NCBI RefSeq assembly: GCF_044751345.1
Contig: NZ_JBIWXY010000002.1
Coordinates: 62,001-126,000 of the forward strand
DNA from: Methylobacillus methanolivorans
Lineage (GTDB): Bacteria > Pseudomonadota > Gammaproteobacteria > Burkholderiales > Methylophilaceae
Reading direction: 5' to 3'
Length of the DNA: 64,000 bases
Part shown: piece by piece, positions 44,555 through 53,911 of the stretch
How the letters are laid out: each line of letters starts with the position of its first letter
Position numbering within the stretch: position 1 is the stretch's first letter
The notes under the pieces: generated by a model
What the model was told of the DNA's origin: nothing
Database searches by the model: none
Seen by the model: the letters and a program-made list of their open reading frames with translations, nothing else
Program-made: the position numbers and the translations under genes

Positions 44555-46303
44555 ATGAAGATTCCCTACATTCCTGAAGATTCACCGTTTAATCAAGACC
44601 AGAAAGCCTGGCTGGCTGGTTTCCTGGCTGGGTTGCAGACGCGATTGCTCAATACCGACAGTGGTAGCGGGCGCGGCAAGCCGCCGATTTATATACTCTA
44701 CGGTTCGCAAACCGGTAATGCAGAAGGCTTGGCGGCTACGGCTGCCAGCACGGCCAAGCAGCATGGCCTGGAGCCTGTCGTCAAGGCGCTGGATGAAGTC
44801 GAGTTGGAAGAGCTCGGCACTATGCGTCGCGTGTTAATCGTCACCTCCACTTATGGCGAAGGCGAGATGCCCGACAACGCCCAGTTGTTTTGGGAGGCCT
44901 TGTCATCGGAACATGCAGAGCGTCTTGAAGACATGAGCTTTGGCGTGCTGGCAATTGGTGATACTGGTTACGATGGATTCTGCGAGGCAGGCAAAAATCT
45001 TGATACGCGCCTGGAGCAATTGGGGGCCAAGCGCCTGCTCGCACGCGTGGATTGTGATGTTGATTTCGAGGAAGCTGCCAATACCTGGATTGAAACAGCG
45101 CTGCCTCTGTTTGCCGAAGTCGAGGGTGGCCCGGACGAAGTCGCGGCTAGCCCTGCGACAGCCGATACTGCTGTGCCGGTCGCATCGGCCTACAACCGCA
45201 AAAATCCCTATAAGTCGGTATTGGCGGTTAATCGTCGCCTTTCCGGTGAGGGTTCCGGCAAGGAAATTCGCCATTACGAATTCGACCTGGGCGATAGCGG
45301 CATCCATTACGAAGCAGGCGATGCACTCAATGTAGTGCCGGAAAACAATCCTGAGCTAGTGAATCTGCTGATCGAGCGCCTCGGCACCAAGGCAGATGCC
45401 GCTGTGGCCAAGCATGACCAGCCACTGGCAGAGTTGCTAACACGTGGTTTCGAAATTTCCACACCATCGCGCGAGCTGATTGCTGCGGTGGAACAACGTG
45501 CTGGCAATGCGGACTTGAGCCGACTGGTGCAGAGCGGTGACAAAGCTGCCTTGGAAAACTGGCTCTGGGGCAAGGATACGCTTGATCTGCTGCAGTTGAA
45601 TCCATCGCTGAGCCTGAGTGCCGATGAGTTTGTCGGTTTGCTCAAGCCATTGCAGCATCGCGCTTACTCTATCTCCTCCAGTTCGCTGGCGAACCCTGAT
45701 CGCATTCACCTGACTGTTGCCAGCGTGCGTTATGTTTCCGGTGGCAGGCAGCGTGGTGGTGTGTGCTCGACTTATCTCGCTGATCGCGTTCAGGAAGGTG
45801 AACAAGCGGGTATTTTCTTGACCACCAACAAGTCGTTCCGTGTACCTGCCGACAAACATGCACCTGTGATCATGGTCGGCCCAGGCACGGGTATTGCGCC
45901 TTTCCGTGCGTTCCTGCAAGAGCGCCAGGCGTCACAGGCACCAGGCAAGAACTGGCTGTTCTTTGGCGACCAGACTCGTGCCAGCGATTTCATCTATGAA
46001 GATGAGTTGACGGTGATGATGAAGGACGGCGTGCTCAATCGCTTCGACCTCGCCTTCTCGCGTGACCAAGCTGAAAAGATTTATGTGCAGACCCGCATGC
46101 GTGAAAACGGCAAGGAGCTCTACGCCTGGCTGCAGGACGGTGGTTATTTCTACGTCTGTGGCGATGCTAGCCGTATGGCCAAGGATGTGGATCAAGCCCT
46201 GCATGATGTGGTGGCCGAGCACGGTGGCCTGGATGCCGAAGGCGCAACTGCCTATGTGAATCAGCTCAAGCGTGAGAAGCGCTACCTGCGTGACGTTTAC
46301 TAA
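44555..46303 (+). CDS. CysJ-like diflavin (FMN/FAD) NADPH reductase
   Basis: NADPH to FAD to FMN electron-transfer protein of the CysJ/cytochrome P450 reductase type. ATG 44555 gives 582 residues with the family start YIPEDSPFNQDQKAWLAGFL; a GTG at 44516 falls inside a hairpin and is unlikely. The flavodoxin domain has YGSQTGNAE (49-57) and TSTYGEGEMPDNA. The FAD domain has RAYSISSS (369-376) and GGVCSTYL. The NADPH domain has VGPGTGIAPFRAFLQ (from 441), FGDQTRASDFIYEDEL and YVCGDASRMAKDVDQAL, ending in YLRDVY like CysJ. No sulfite reductase hemoprotein (cysI) is nearby; the gene lies 67 bases after gltB and before a terminator, so it probably serves that enzyme. Confidence 0.93.
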   Translation: MKIPYIPEDSPFNQDQKAWLAGFLAGLQTRLLNTDSGSGRGKPPIYILYGSQTGNAEGLAATAASTAKQHGLEPVVKALDEVELEELGTMRRVLIVTSTYGEGEMPDNAQLFWEALSSEHAERLEDMSFGVLAIGDTGYDGFCEAGKNLDTRLEQLGAKRLLARVDCDVDFEEAANTWIETALPLFAEVEGGPDEVAASPATADTAVPVASAYNRKNPYKSVLAVNRRLSGEGSGKEIRHYEFDLGDSGIHYEAGDALNVVPENNPELVNLLIERLGTKADAAVAKHDQPLAELLTRGFEISTPSRELIAAVEQRAGNADLSRLVQSGDKAALENWLWGKDTLDLLQLNPSLSLSADEFVGLLKPLQHRAYSISSSSLANPDRIHLTVASVRYVSGGRQRGGVCSTYLADRVQEGEQAGIFLTTNKSFRVPADKHAPVIMVGPGTGIAPFRAFLQERQASQAPGKNWLFFGDQTRASDFIYEDELTVMMKDGVLNRFDLAFSRDQAEKIYVQTRMRENGKELYAWLQDGGYFYVCGDASRMAKDVDQALHDVVAEHGGLDAEGATAYVNQLKREKRYLRDVY

Positions 46304-46324
46304 GCTGTAACGCAGTTGGATGTG

Positions 46325-46354
46325 AAAAAACGGGGTTGAGGGCCCCGTTTTTTT
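46325..46354 (+). terminator. Intrinsic terminator after the diflavin reductase
   Basis: AAAAAACGGGG, 7-base loop, CCCCGTTTTTT and further T. It closes the gltB-reductase unit. Confidence 0.95.
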
Positions 46355-46419
46355 ATACACGGCGATGCTGCAACAGCGGCAATTGTTGTGAAATTTTCTT
46401 TACCGGGGTGTCCTTTTTT

Positions 46420-46478
46420 CATTCTCGCGTGTCATTACTAGTAAGAGCGCATTTTTTACTCGCGCAATAACGAGAATG
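46420..46478. promoter_or_regulatory. Inverted repeats before the exported-protein/efflux operon
   Basis: CATTCTCG (46420-46427) and its complement CGAGAATG (46471-46478) flank a perfect TTACTAGTAA palindrome (46435-46444). GAGAAT is also part of Fur-type half sites. The arms end just upstream of the ATG at 46487. The regulator is unknown. Confidence 0.35.
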
Positions 46479-46486
46479 GAAAACAC

Positions 46487-47113
46487 ATGACCACACGACA
46501 ATCCTTGATCAGCCGCTGGGCAATGGCAGCGATGGCCTTGCTTGCCAGCTTTAGCGCCAGTGCAAATTACCTTTGGCTGGAGCCAATGCAAGGCGGCGCA
46601 ACAGCGTACCTCGGGCTGTATGAATCTGCGCGACTGGATACTGCTAGTTTAAGCGCTATTCGCAGCCTGCTGGCAGATGGCAAAGAAGTGGCGACCAAGG
46701 TGGATGGTGAGCGTGTGCAGATCATGGCACCTGAAAGTGGTGATCTTCGGTTGACTGCCCAAGCGATAGGTCAGGACAAAGTTCTGCATTTTTATCAGGC
46801 CAAGTTAGGGCGTAGTGAGACCAAGGCCGTGAATGATCTTGAATTGGTGCCGACGGAGGCCAACGGCACCACGTTCAAACTGGTGTGGAAGGGCAATACC
46901 GTGGCAGCCTCCCAGGTCAATGTCAGCACTAGCGAAGGCTGGGTGCGCACCTTGAAGCCAGCAGAAGATGGCACGGTGACACTGACAACACCATTCCCTG
47001 GTTTGTATATCCTTGAAGTCACTGCGCGCGTGAATGGCAGCGTGACACACCAAGGTACCAAATACACCGATGTGCGGCATACCGCGACATTAAGCTTCGA
47101 GGTGAAGCCTTAA
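46487..47113 (+). CDS. Exported protein, possibly DUF4198/NikM-like
   Basis: A 208-residue protein with a clear signal peptide (about 1-26: SRWAMAAMALLASFSASA). The mature part is beta-rich and starts NYLWLEPMQGGATAYLGLYE, followed by VATKVDGERVQIMAPESGDLRL and FPGLYILEVTARVNGSVTHQGTKY (quoted in parts). The layout resembles periplasmic Ig-like DUF4198 proteins found with metal uptake genes; this is a weak resemblance. Its stop is immediately followed by the macA-like ATG, so it is the first gene of the efflux operon and probably acts in the periplasm with it. Confidence 0.7.
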   Translation: MTTRQSLISRWAMAAMALLASFSASANYLWLEPMQGGATAYLGLYESARLDTASLSAIRSLLADGKEVATKVDGERVQIMAPESGDLRLTAQAIGQDKVLHFYQAKLGRSETKAVNDLELVPTEANGTTFKLVWKGNTVAASQVNVSTSEGWVRTLKPAEDGTVTLTTPFPGLYILEVTARVNGSVTHQGTKYTDVRHTATLSFEVKP

Positions 47114-48274
47114 ATGCGCCGGCGTCATATTGCGCTGCTAGCGATTGTGCTGGTAGTGGTGGGTGCCGCTTGGCTGACCCATACTCAGGACCCTGCCGAT
47201 CTGTTCGAGATCGAAACGGTCAAGCGTGGCAACATCGAGCATAACGTCACGGCCATTGGCACCTTGCAGCCGCGCAGCTATGTTGATGTGGGTGCGCAGG
47301 TGTCCGGCCAGATTCTGGCCCTGCATGTGCAGCCTGGCGATGTGGTAGAAAAAGGGCATCTACTCGCCGAGATCGATCCGCGTGTGCCACAGGCCACGGT
47401 GGATGCAGGGCGTGCGGCGCTGGCTGGCTTACAGGCCCAGTTGCAAGAGCAGGAGGCGCAATACGTGCTCGCCAGCCAACAGCATGAACGACAGCAGCAG
47501 ATGCAAGCCGAGGGCTCTACACGCACCGAGGAAGTACAGCAGGCACAGGCCACTCTGAAAACTGCCGCAGCGAGAATCAACAACCTCAAGGCACAAATCG
47601 ATCAGACGCAATCTACTTTGCAGGGGAATGAGGCCCTGCTTGGTTTCACCAAGATTTATGCGCCGATGTCCGGTACGGTGGTGTCCATTGAAGCCAAGAC
47701 CGGGCAGACCCTCAACGCCACCTATCAAACCCCTACCCTGTTACGCATTGCTGATTTGTCTACCATGACAGTGTGGACAGATGTCTCCGAGGCTGACGTG
47801 CGCCATGTAAAGCCCGAGATGCAGGTTTATTTCAAGACCCTGGGCGCTGATGATCGCCGCTGGAGCAGCACGGTGCGCCAGGTGTTGCCTGCGCCACCCA
47901 AGCCCGAGGGCGCGAGCACTTCCGGCACGCAAACGCCTAGTAGCAATAAAGTGGTGTTATATACCGTGCTCTTTGATGTGGATAACAGTGATGGCGAGCT
48001 GATGCCGCAAATGACTGCGCAAACTTCCTTTGTTGTGGCAGCGGCGGCAGAGGTGCTGACCGTACCTATCTCGGCGCTGACAGAGGTGGATGCCAAGGCA
48101 GGCCAATACAAGGCGCGTGTGCTGAACAAGGATCGCAAGGTGGTCTGGCATGAGGTCACCACAGGGGTGCGTACCCGTTTGCGTAGCGAAATTTTATCTG
48201 GTCTCGCGGAAGGCGATCAGTTGATCACTGCGGACAAAGCGCCCAAGCCCAGCCCGTGGAAGTTCCAGTTTTGA
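47114..48274 (+). CDS. MacA-like periplasmic adaptor (membrane fusion protein)
   Basis: Periplasmic adaptor joining the ABC transporter to the outer-membrane channel. The 386 residues have an N-terminal anchor (RRRHIALLAIVLVVVGAAWL), a first lipoyl half (VTAIGTLQPRSYVDVGAQVSG, VQPGDVVEKGHLLAEID), a coiled-coil hairpin at about 95-180 rich in Gln/Glu, a second lipoyl half (IYAPMSGTVVSIEAKTGQTLN), and beta-barrel and proximal domains. It overlaps the next gene by four bases. In siderophore producers the related PvdR acts in pyoverdine export. Confidence 0.93.
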   Translation: MRRRHIALLAIVLVVVGAAWLTHTQDPADLFEIETVKRGNIEHNVTAIGTLQPRSYVDVGAQVSGQILALHVQPGDVVEKGHLLAEIDPRVPQATVDAGRAALAGLQAQLQEQEAQYVLASQQHERQQQMQAEGSTRTEEVQQAQATLKTAAARINNLKAQIDQTQSTLQGNEALLGFTKIYAPMSGTVVSIEAKTGQTLNATYQTPTLLRIADLSTMTVWTDVSEADVRHVKPEMQVYFKTLGADDRRWSSTVRQVLPAPPKPEGASTSGTQTPSSNKVVLYTVLFDVDNSDGELMPQMTAQTSFVVAAAAEVLTVPISALTEVDAKAGQYKARVLNKDRKVVWHEVTTGVRTRLRSEILSGLAEGDQLITADKAPKPSPWKFQF

Positions 48275-50217
48275 GTGACCGCCTGCCCTTGATCTCCTTG
48301 GTGGATATCCGCAAGCACTATGGCGGCGGAGATAAGCCACGGGTGGAAATCCTGCATGGTATTTCACTAGACATCCACGCTGGTGAGTTTGTGGCGATTG
48401 TCGGGGCTTCTGGCTCGGGTAAATCCACCTTGATGAATATCCTCGGCTGCCTGGATAAACCCAGTTCTGGACGCTACGATTTTGCCGGACGCAATGTGGC
48501 CGATATGGAGGCCGACGAACTGGCTTGGTTGCGTCGTGAGGCGTTTGGCTTCGTGTTTCAGGGTTATCACCTGATCGCCACCGAGACGGCGCAGGAAAAC
48601 GTGGAAATCCCCGCGCTTTATGCCGGCATGCCAGAACGCGAGCGTGCAGAGCGTGCCCAGGCCTTGCTCACGAGGTTGGGGTTGGGTGAGCGCCTGCACT
48701 ATCGTCCCAAGCAATTATCCGGCGGCCAGCAGCAACGTGTATCGATTGCGCGGGCACTTATGAATGGTGGTCGTATCATCTTGGCGGATGAGCCGACTGG
48801 TGCGCTGGATTCGCGCAGCGGTGAAGAGGTCATGCGCCTGCTCAATGAGCTAGCAGATGCAGGCCATACCATCATCCTGATTACGCATGACCGCGATGTG
48901 GCCGCCAATGCGCGGCGCGTGATCGAGATTCGCGATGGCCATGTCATTAGTGATACAGGCGTATTGCAGCCCTCCTTGGCAAACACGGCCCCCGCATTCA
49001 AGCTGGAAGCGGATGCCAGCCAGGTAGCCTGGCGTGGCGATATGCTGGAGGCATGCCGCGCTGCCTGGCGTGTGATGTGGGTCAACCGCTTCCGCACGGC
49101 CCTGACACTGCTGGGTATCATCATCGGTGTGGCCTCGGTAATCGTCATGATGGCCGTCGGTATGGGAACCAAGGAGCGCGTGGTAGCTGAGTTGGGTGCT
49201 TTTGGCACCAACCATATTTACGTCAGGCCCAAGCATGAAAGCTCAAAGGTACCGGGTCGTGGCATCAGTGTGGGCGACCTCGAGGCCATCGGCGACATCC
49301 CACAGATCACCTATGTATTGCCTAATCTTTCTGGTAACAAGGTGGTGCGTTATGGCAACCAGGACGTGCAAACCCGCATCAAGGGTTCAGGCGCGGCTAT
49401 GGCGCGTATGTTGAACTGGCCGGTGGAAAAAGGCGCTTTCTTTAGTGAGGAAGATAACCAGCGCATGGCGACGGTGGCCGTCATCGGCCCGCGTTTGGCG
49501 CAGAACCTGATGCCGGATGTGGAAAACCCGGTGGGCGAGACTGTCCTGATAGGCAACGTGCCTTTCCAGGTGATTGGGGTGCTGGTTTCAAAAGGCGCCG
49601 TGACGGGCGACCAGAGCGACGACGACCTGGTGGTTATTCCCTACTCCACTGCCAGCATGCGGGTGTTCGGTGAGCGCGACCCTTCCTACGTCACCTTGGA
49701 AGTGGGCGACATGAAGCAAATTGATGCAGTGGCAAAAGCCGTGGATGATGTGCTGTTTTCCCGCCACCAGATCCGCGATTATGGCATGGAGAACGCCGCT
49801 GGTTGGATTGCTGCCCAGGCCAAGACGCAAGACAGCATGAGTATCATGCTGGCCTTGATTGCCGTGATCTCCCTCCTTGTGGGGGGCATAGGCGTGATGA
49901 ATGTGATGTTGATGACCGTACGTGAGCGTACGCGCGAGATTGGCATCCGCATGGCCACGGGTGCACGCCAGCGTGACATTCTCCAGCAATTCCTTACCGA
50001 GGCGGTGCTGGTGACGACTGTGGGTGGAGTAACAGGCGTGTTATCCGGCCTGGCGATTGGCGTTATCCTGGTGTTCTGGGGCATGCCTGTTATCTTTTCC
50101 TTAAGTGCCATCATTGGCGCTTTCTTCTGTTCCGTGATTACCGGGCTGGTCTTTGGTTTCATGCCTGCACGCCAGGCAGCCAAGCTTGACCCTGTGGTCG
50201 CACTTGCCAGTGAGTGA
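48271..50217 (+). CDS. MacB-like ABC transporter, ATPase plus permease
   Basis: Inner-membrane ATP-driven exporter of the MacB type. I chose TTG 48271, preceded by GGAAG at 8 bases and overlapping the adaptor stop; GTG 48256 is an alternative. This gives 648 residues, as in E. coli MacB. The ATPase domain has GASGSGKST (45-53), the signature LSGGQQQRVSIARAL and ILADEPTGALD. The permease part has one helix after the ATPase (RTALTLLGIIIGVASVIVMM), a periplasmic domain, and three C-terminal helices (ALIAVISLLVGGIGVMNVML; EAVLVTTVGGVTGVL). The substrate could be a siderophore, peptide or drug. Confidence 0.95.
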   Translation: MSDRLPLISLVDIRKHYGGGDKPRVEILHGISLDIHAGEFVAIVGASGSGKSTLMNILGCLDKPSSGRYDFAGRNVADMEADELAWLRREAFGFVFQGYHLIATETAQENVEIPALYAGMPERERAERAQALLTRLGLGERLHYRPKQLSGGQQQRVSIARALMNGGRIILADEPTGALDSRSGEEVMRLLNELADAGHTIILITHDRDVAANARRVIEIRDGHVISDTGVLQPSLANTAPAFKLEADASQVAWRGDMLEACRAAWRVMWVNRFRTALTLLGIIIGVASVIVMMAVGMGTKERVVAELGAFGTNHIYVRPKHESSKVPGRGISVGDLEAIGDIPQITYVLPNLSGNKVVRYGNQDVQTRIKGSGAAMARMLNWPVEKGAFFSEEDNQRMATVAVIGPRLAQNLMPDVENPVGETVLIGNVPFQVIGVLVSKGAVTGDQSDDDLVVIPYSTASMRVFGERDPSYVTLEVGDMKQIDAVAKAVDDVLFSRHQIRDYGMENAAGWIAAQAKTQDSMSIMLALIAVISLLVGGIGVMNVMLMTVRERTREIGIRMATGARQRDILQQFLTEAVLVTTVGGVTGVLSGLAIGVILVFWGMPVIFSLSAIIGAFFCSVITGLVFGFMPARQAAKLDPVVALASE

Positions 50218-50218
50218 C

Positions 50219-51604
50219 ATGAAAGTCCTGCGTTTATTCCTGTTATTGTTATTGCCTGCCTGTACCCACGTTAACCCGCCGCAGTTGCAGGCGGAGGATG
50301 GGCTGCACAATCTGCCTGACCAATGGCGTAATAACGCTAGCGTAACCGAGGCCGCTCATGTGCCTGATCAGGATTGGTGGCAGTCATTTGGTAGCCAAGC
50401 GTTGGCAGGCATGGTGCAACAAGCGCAACTGGAAAGCTACGATATTGCCGCTGCGATTGCCCGTGTTGAGCAGGCGCAGCATTTGGCGGTGGTGGCCGGG
50501 GCACCGTTGTTACCTGAGGTTTCTGCCGCAGGCAATATCGGCCGCCAGCAGCGTTTGGGGGGCAGTAGTGATGCCAATCGCCTGGGCACCTATTCCGCTG
50601 GATTGCTTGCCAGCTACGAAATTGATTTCTGGGGTAAGAACCGTGCAGCCTATCAAGGCGCATTGAGTAATCTCCGCGCCAGTGAGTTTGATCGGGACAG
50701 CATGCGGGTAAGCCTGGGTGCCAATGTTGCCATCAGCGCGATAGAGGCCATCGGCTTGGCTGAGCGTGTCGAGATTGCCCGGCGTAACCTGGAGAACGCC
50801 GAGCGGGTATTAGCCCTGGTGGATTCACGCTACCGGGCGGGCGCTGCGACTGCGATTGAGCAGGCCCAGCAACAGGGTTTGGTGGCCAGTCAGCGCCGTA
50901 CCGTGGCCTTGTTGCAACAACAGCGAGGTAATACCGAGGCAGCATTGGCCACGCTGATGTCGCGCCCACTGGCTGAGCTACCATTGGTGGCTGCCAGTGT
51001 TCGAGCGTTGCAGCCTCCAATGAGCGATGCCGGGGTGCCTTCCGAGCTGTTGACCCGCCGACCTGATATTGCCTTGGCAGAAGCCAGGTTGCTTGCTGCT
51101 GATGCCGATATCCAAGTGGCACGTGCCGCCATGCTGCCCAGCATTCGCTTGACTGGCGGTGTTTCTACTGCGAGTGAGCACTTGCGTGATTTGTTTGATG
51201 CCCCGTTATATAACCTGGCCGCTGGGTTGGCTGCACCTATCTTCAATGCGGGCCGTCTGGCAGCGCAGCGTGATGCTGCGATTGCACGCCGCAAAGAGCT
51301 GCTGGCGAATTACCGCCAGGCGATTATTGCCGCATTGAGCGATGTCGAGGCGGCCCTCAACCGTATTGCCGGGCTGGAACAGCAGGCCATTGCGCAAACC
51401 CTGGCACTGGAAAATGCCGAGCGTGCTTTTGCCCTTGCCCAATCCCGTTATCAAGCCGGGGCGGAAACCATGTTGACCATGCTGGATACGCAACGCACCC
51501 TATTCACTGCACAAGACCTGGATTTGCAATTGCGTCAACAACGCCTGCAGGCCTCTGTTGATCTTTATCGTGCCTTGGGCGGCGGCTGGCAACGCTCGCA
51601 GTAG
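50219..51604 (+). CDS. Outer-membrane efflux lipoprotein (NodT/OprM type)
   Basis: Trimeric outer-membrane channel of the tripartite pump. ATG 50219 lies one base after the macB stop; 461 residues. A short lipoprotein signal ends in LLLLLPAC with Cys15 as the lipid site. The body has two OEP repeats of long helices, for example YSAGLLASYEIDFWGKNRAA and LTRRPDIALAEARLLAADADIQVARAAMLP (family hallmark, quoted in part), ending QLRQQRLQASVDLYRALGGGW. It completes the operon begun at 46487. Confidence 0.95.
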   Translation: MKVLRLFLLLLLPACTHVNPPQLQAEDGLHNLPDQWRNNASVTEAAHVPDQDWWQSFGSQALAGMVQQAQLESYDIAAAIARVEQAQHLAVVAGAPLLPEVSAAGNIGRQQRLGGSSDANRLGTYSAGLLASYEIDFWGKNRAAYQGALSNLRASEFDRDSMRVSLGANVAISAIEAIGLAERVEIARRNLENAERVLALVDSRYRAGAATAIEQAQQQGLVASQRRTVALLQQQRGNTEAALATLMSRPLAELPLVAASVRALQPPMSDAGVPSELLTRRPDIALAEARLLAADADIQVARAAMLPSIRLTGGVSTASEHLRDLFDAPLYNLAAGLAAPIFNAGRLAAQRDAAIARRKELLANYRQAIIAALSDVEAALNRIAGLEQQAIAQTLALENAERAFALAQSRYQAGAETMLTMLDTQRTLFTAQDLDLQLRQQRLQASVDLYRALGGGWQRSQ

Positions 51605-51791
51605 AGGCTGTAGTGCAACGCGGTTAAAGGCTGCTTACTAGCCTGCCCTTTCTGGTTGCCTCAGTAGCGTTAATGCTGCGTTGCAATGCCTCGCCCGACG
51701 CTAAGCAGGTCTTCTTGCCGAGATTACGCCGGATTGCCCGAGGTGATTTAGTGTATAGTCACCCTCTGATTCATTCCTATTCGCAATCAGC

Positions 51792-52709
51792 ATGTCTGCC
51801 AGCAGCGCCCAAGCCATTACTCCTGAACACCTGCACAACATCAGCACAGAAGAGCTGAAGCGTCAGCTTGCAAGCGATCCGCGGGAGGCGGTGCAATGGA
51901 TAAAGGCCTTGGCTGAACAAGGCGAACCCGAAGCACAAGCCTTGCTCGGGCAGGCTTACCTTGACGGGCATGGTCTGCAGCCAGACCCCAGGCAGGCCAG
52001 AATCTGGTTTCGCAAGGCAGCGGAAGCGGGCCATTTGTTCGGCATGAATATGCTGGGCCGTGCTTACGATCAGGGCTGGGGCGGCCCGGTGGATCATGCC
52101 TGTGCGGCGTACTGGTTTCGCATGGCGGCTAGCCAAGGGCTGGATTGGGGCATGTACAACTATGGGCACCTGCTGTTGCATGGCTTGGGCGTAGAGAAAG
52201 ATGAGCTACAAGCGTTCGACTGGTACAACAAAGCTGCCGAGTTAGGCCACGCCAAGTCATTGGGTGTGGTCGGCAGGTTTTTCGAGGAAGGCTGGCTGGG
52301 CGAAAAAGACCAGGGAAAAGCTTTCGACTATTATCGGCGTTCTGCCGAGGCCGGCGATTTTCGAGGGCAATACAACTATGCCCTGATGTTGCTGGAGCGC
52401 ACCCAAGTCGGAGATGCATTGCACTGGATGCGTGTTGCGCTGATCAATGCGCATCTGGCGTTTTCCCGTACCATGGCGGCCAATTTGCTCCAACACCCTC
52501 ACTCGGCTTTACGTCAAGTGGGCATGGAAGCCTTACACAAGTGTGCACAACAAGGCGATGAAGGGGATGTGTATACATACGCCAAGCGCCTGTTAAGCCA
52601 GCAAGACATCATGAGCCTCTCCTTGGGGCGCTGGTGGCTGCGCTGCGCAGCACGTCAGGGCCATGTGCAGGCGCAACAAGCAGTGCTGCGCTATATCTAC
52701 CTAAGTTGA
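51792..52709 (+). CDS. Sel1-repeat protein
   Basis: A 305-residue, signal-less protein made of Sel1-like TPR repeats: AQALLGQAYLDGHGLQPDPRQ, ARIWFRKAAEAGHLFGMNML, AAYWFRMAASQGLDWGMYNY, AFDWYNKAAELGHAKSLGVV, AFDYYRRSAEAGDFRGQYNY. Such repeats form protein-binding solenoids. Sel1 proteins of this kind sit beside siderophore receptor and PiuC genes in pseudomonads, which fits the iron genes here. It lies 187 bases after the efflux operon and 56 before the PepSY gene. Confidence 0.88.
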   Translation: MSASSAQAITPEHLHNISTEELKRQLASDPREAVQWIKALAEQGEPEAQALLGQAYLDGHGLQPDPRQARIWFRKAAEAGHLFGMNMLGRAYDQGWGGPVDHACAAYWFRMAASQGLDWGMYNYGHLLLHGLGVEKDELQAFDWYNKAAELGHAKSLGVVGRFFEEGWLGEKDQGKAFDYYRRSAEAGDFRGQYNYALMLLERTQVGDALHWMRVALINAHLAFSRTMAANLLQHPHSALRQVGMEALHKCAQQGDEGDVYTYAKRLLSQQDIMSLSLGRWWLRCAARQGHVQAQQAVLRYIYLS

Positions 52710-52765
52710 GCGCTTTTCGCGCGATCAATCTCTCTCTAACAAGATATCTGTTTTAAAGGACCAGC

Positions 52766-53911
52766 ATGAGTATCAGAAAATGGTACCTCGTTCATAAATG
52801 GACCAGCCTGATATGCACGGCATTTTTATTGATGTTGTGCATCACCGGCCTGCCCTTGATCTTTCATGAAGAGATCGAACACCTTTCCGGTGTGGTGGAG
52901 GCTCCGCCAATGCCTGAGGATACGCCCTATGCCAGCCTGGACAAGGTGGCGGAGGCTGCGCACAAGCAGCGCCCGGGCGACGTCATCCGCTTCATGTTCT
53001 GGGAGCAGGATGAGCATCCGCATGTGACATTGGTCTCGATGGCGGAATCTATGGATGCGCCGCCTGATGCTGGCAAGGTTGTGCTCATCGACAGCCGTAC
53101 CGCCAAGGTGCTGGATGAGCCGCCACCAGATCGTGGCTTTATGTATGTGATGCTCAAGCTGCATGTGGATATGTTTGCGGGCTTGCCTGGCATGCTGTTT
53201 CTCGGTTTCATGGGCTTGTTGTTTGCGGTCGCAATCGTTTCCGGCATCGTCTTGTACCACCCTTTCATGCGGCGGCTGGATTTTGGCACCATAAGGCGCG
53301 AAAAGCAGGCGCGCCTGAAATGGCTGGATGTGCATAACCTGTTGGGCGTTGCCACGTTAGTATGGGCGCTGGTGGTGGGTTTGACCGGCACCATCAATAC
53401 CCTGAGCCAGATCGTGATTTTTATCTGGCAAAGTGACCAGATGGCGGAAATGATCGCGCCCTACAAAGGTTTGCCAGCGCCTAAAAATCTGGGTTCGCTG
53501 CAAGCGTCCATGGAGACAGCCCAGCAGGCCATCCCGGATATGCATCCGAGTTTTGTTGCTTTCCCCGGCAGCATGTTTTCCAGCCCGCACCATTACACCG
53601 TGTTCATGAAAGGTAATACGCCTGTCACATCACGTTTGCTCAAGCCAGCACTGGTGGATGCACAAACCACCAAGTTGACTGATGCGCGCGAGGTGCCTTG
53701 GTACGTCAAGACCCTGCTGCTGTCGCAACCCCTGCATTTCGGCGATTATGGTGGTTTGCCCTTGAAGATTATCTGGACCTTGCTGGACTTGATCACCATC
53801 GTGGTGTTGGGCAGCGGTTTGTATCTCTGGCTGCAGCGCCGCAAGCAAACCGACAAACGCATCAGTGAGCTGGAGCAAAAGCACGCTGCCATGGCAGGAG
53901 GCAAGCCATGA
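52766..53911 (+). CDS. PepSY-domain membrane protein (putative siderophore-associated reductase)
   Basis: A 381-residue inner-membrane protein of the PepSY-associated TM family found in siderophore uptake loci, where members are thought to reduce ferric siderophores. The ATG follows AAAGGA. Helices lie at about 10-33 (KWTSLICTAFLLMLCITGLPL), 135-165, 188-210 (VHNLLGVATLVWALVVGLTG) and 340-368. His residues near the helices (VHKW, LHVDMF, DVHN, PLHFGD) are well placed for heme, as in family members. The stop overlaps the start of the next small gene (ATGA). Confidence 0.88.
   Translation: MSIRKWYLVHKWTSLICTAFLLMLCITGLPLIFHEEIEHLSGVVEAPPMPEDTPYASLDKVAEAAHKQRPGDVIRFMFWEQDEHPHVTLVSMAESMDAPPDAGKVVLIDSRTAKVLDEPPPDRGFMYVMLKLHVDMFAGLPGMLFLGFMGLLFAVAIVSGIVLYHPFMRRLDFGTIRREKQARLKWLDVHNLLGVATLVWALVVGLTGTINTLSQIVIFIWQSDQMAEMIAPYKGLPAPKNLGSLQASMETAQQAIPDMHPSFVAFPGSMFSSPHHYTVFMKGNTPVTSRLLKPALVDAQTTKLTDAREVPWYVKTLLLSQPLHFGDYGGLPLKIIWTLLDLITIVVLGSGLYLWLQRRKQTDKRISELEQKHAAMAGGKP

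Noticed and set aside
51614..51685. TGCAACGC / GCGTTGCA long-range inverted repeat after the efflux operon
   Set aside because: The arms are 56 bases apart without compact inner pairing or T run, so neither a terminator nor an operator can be supported.
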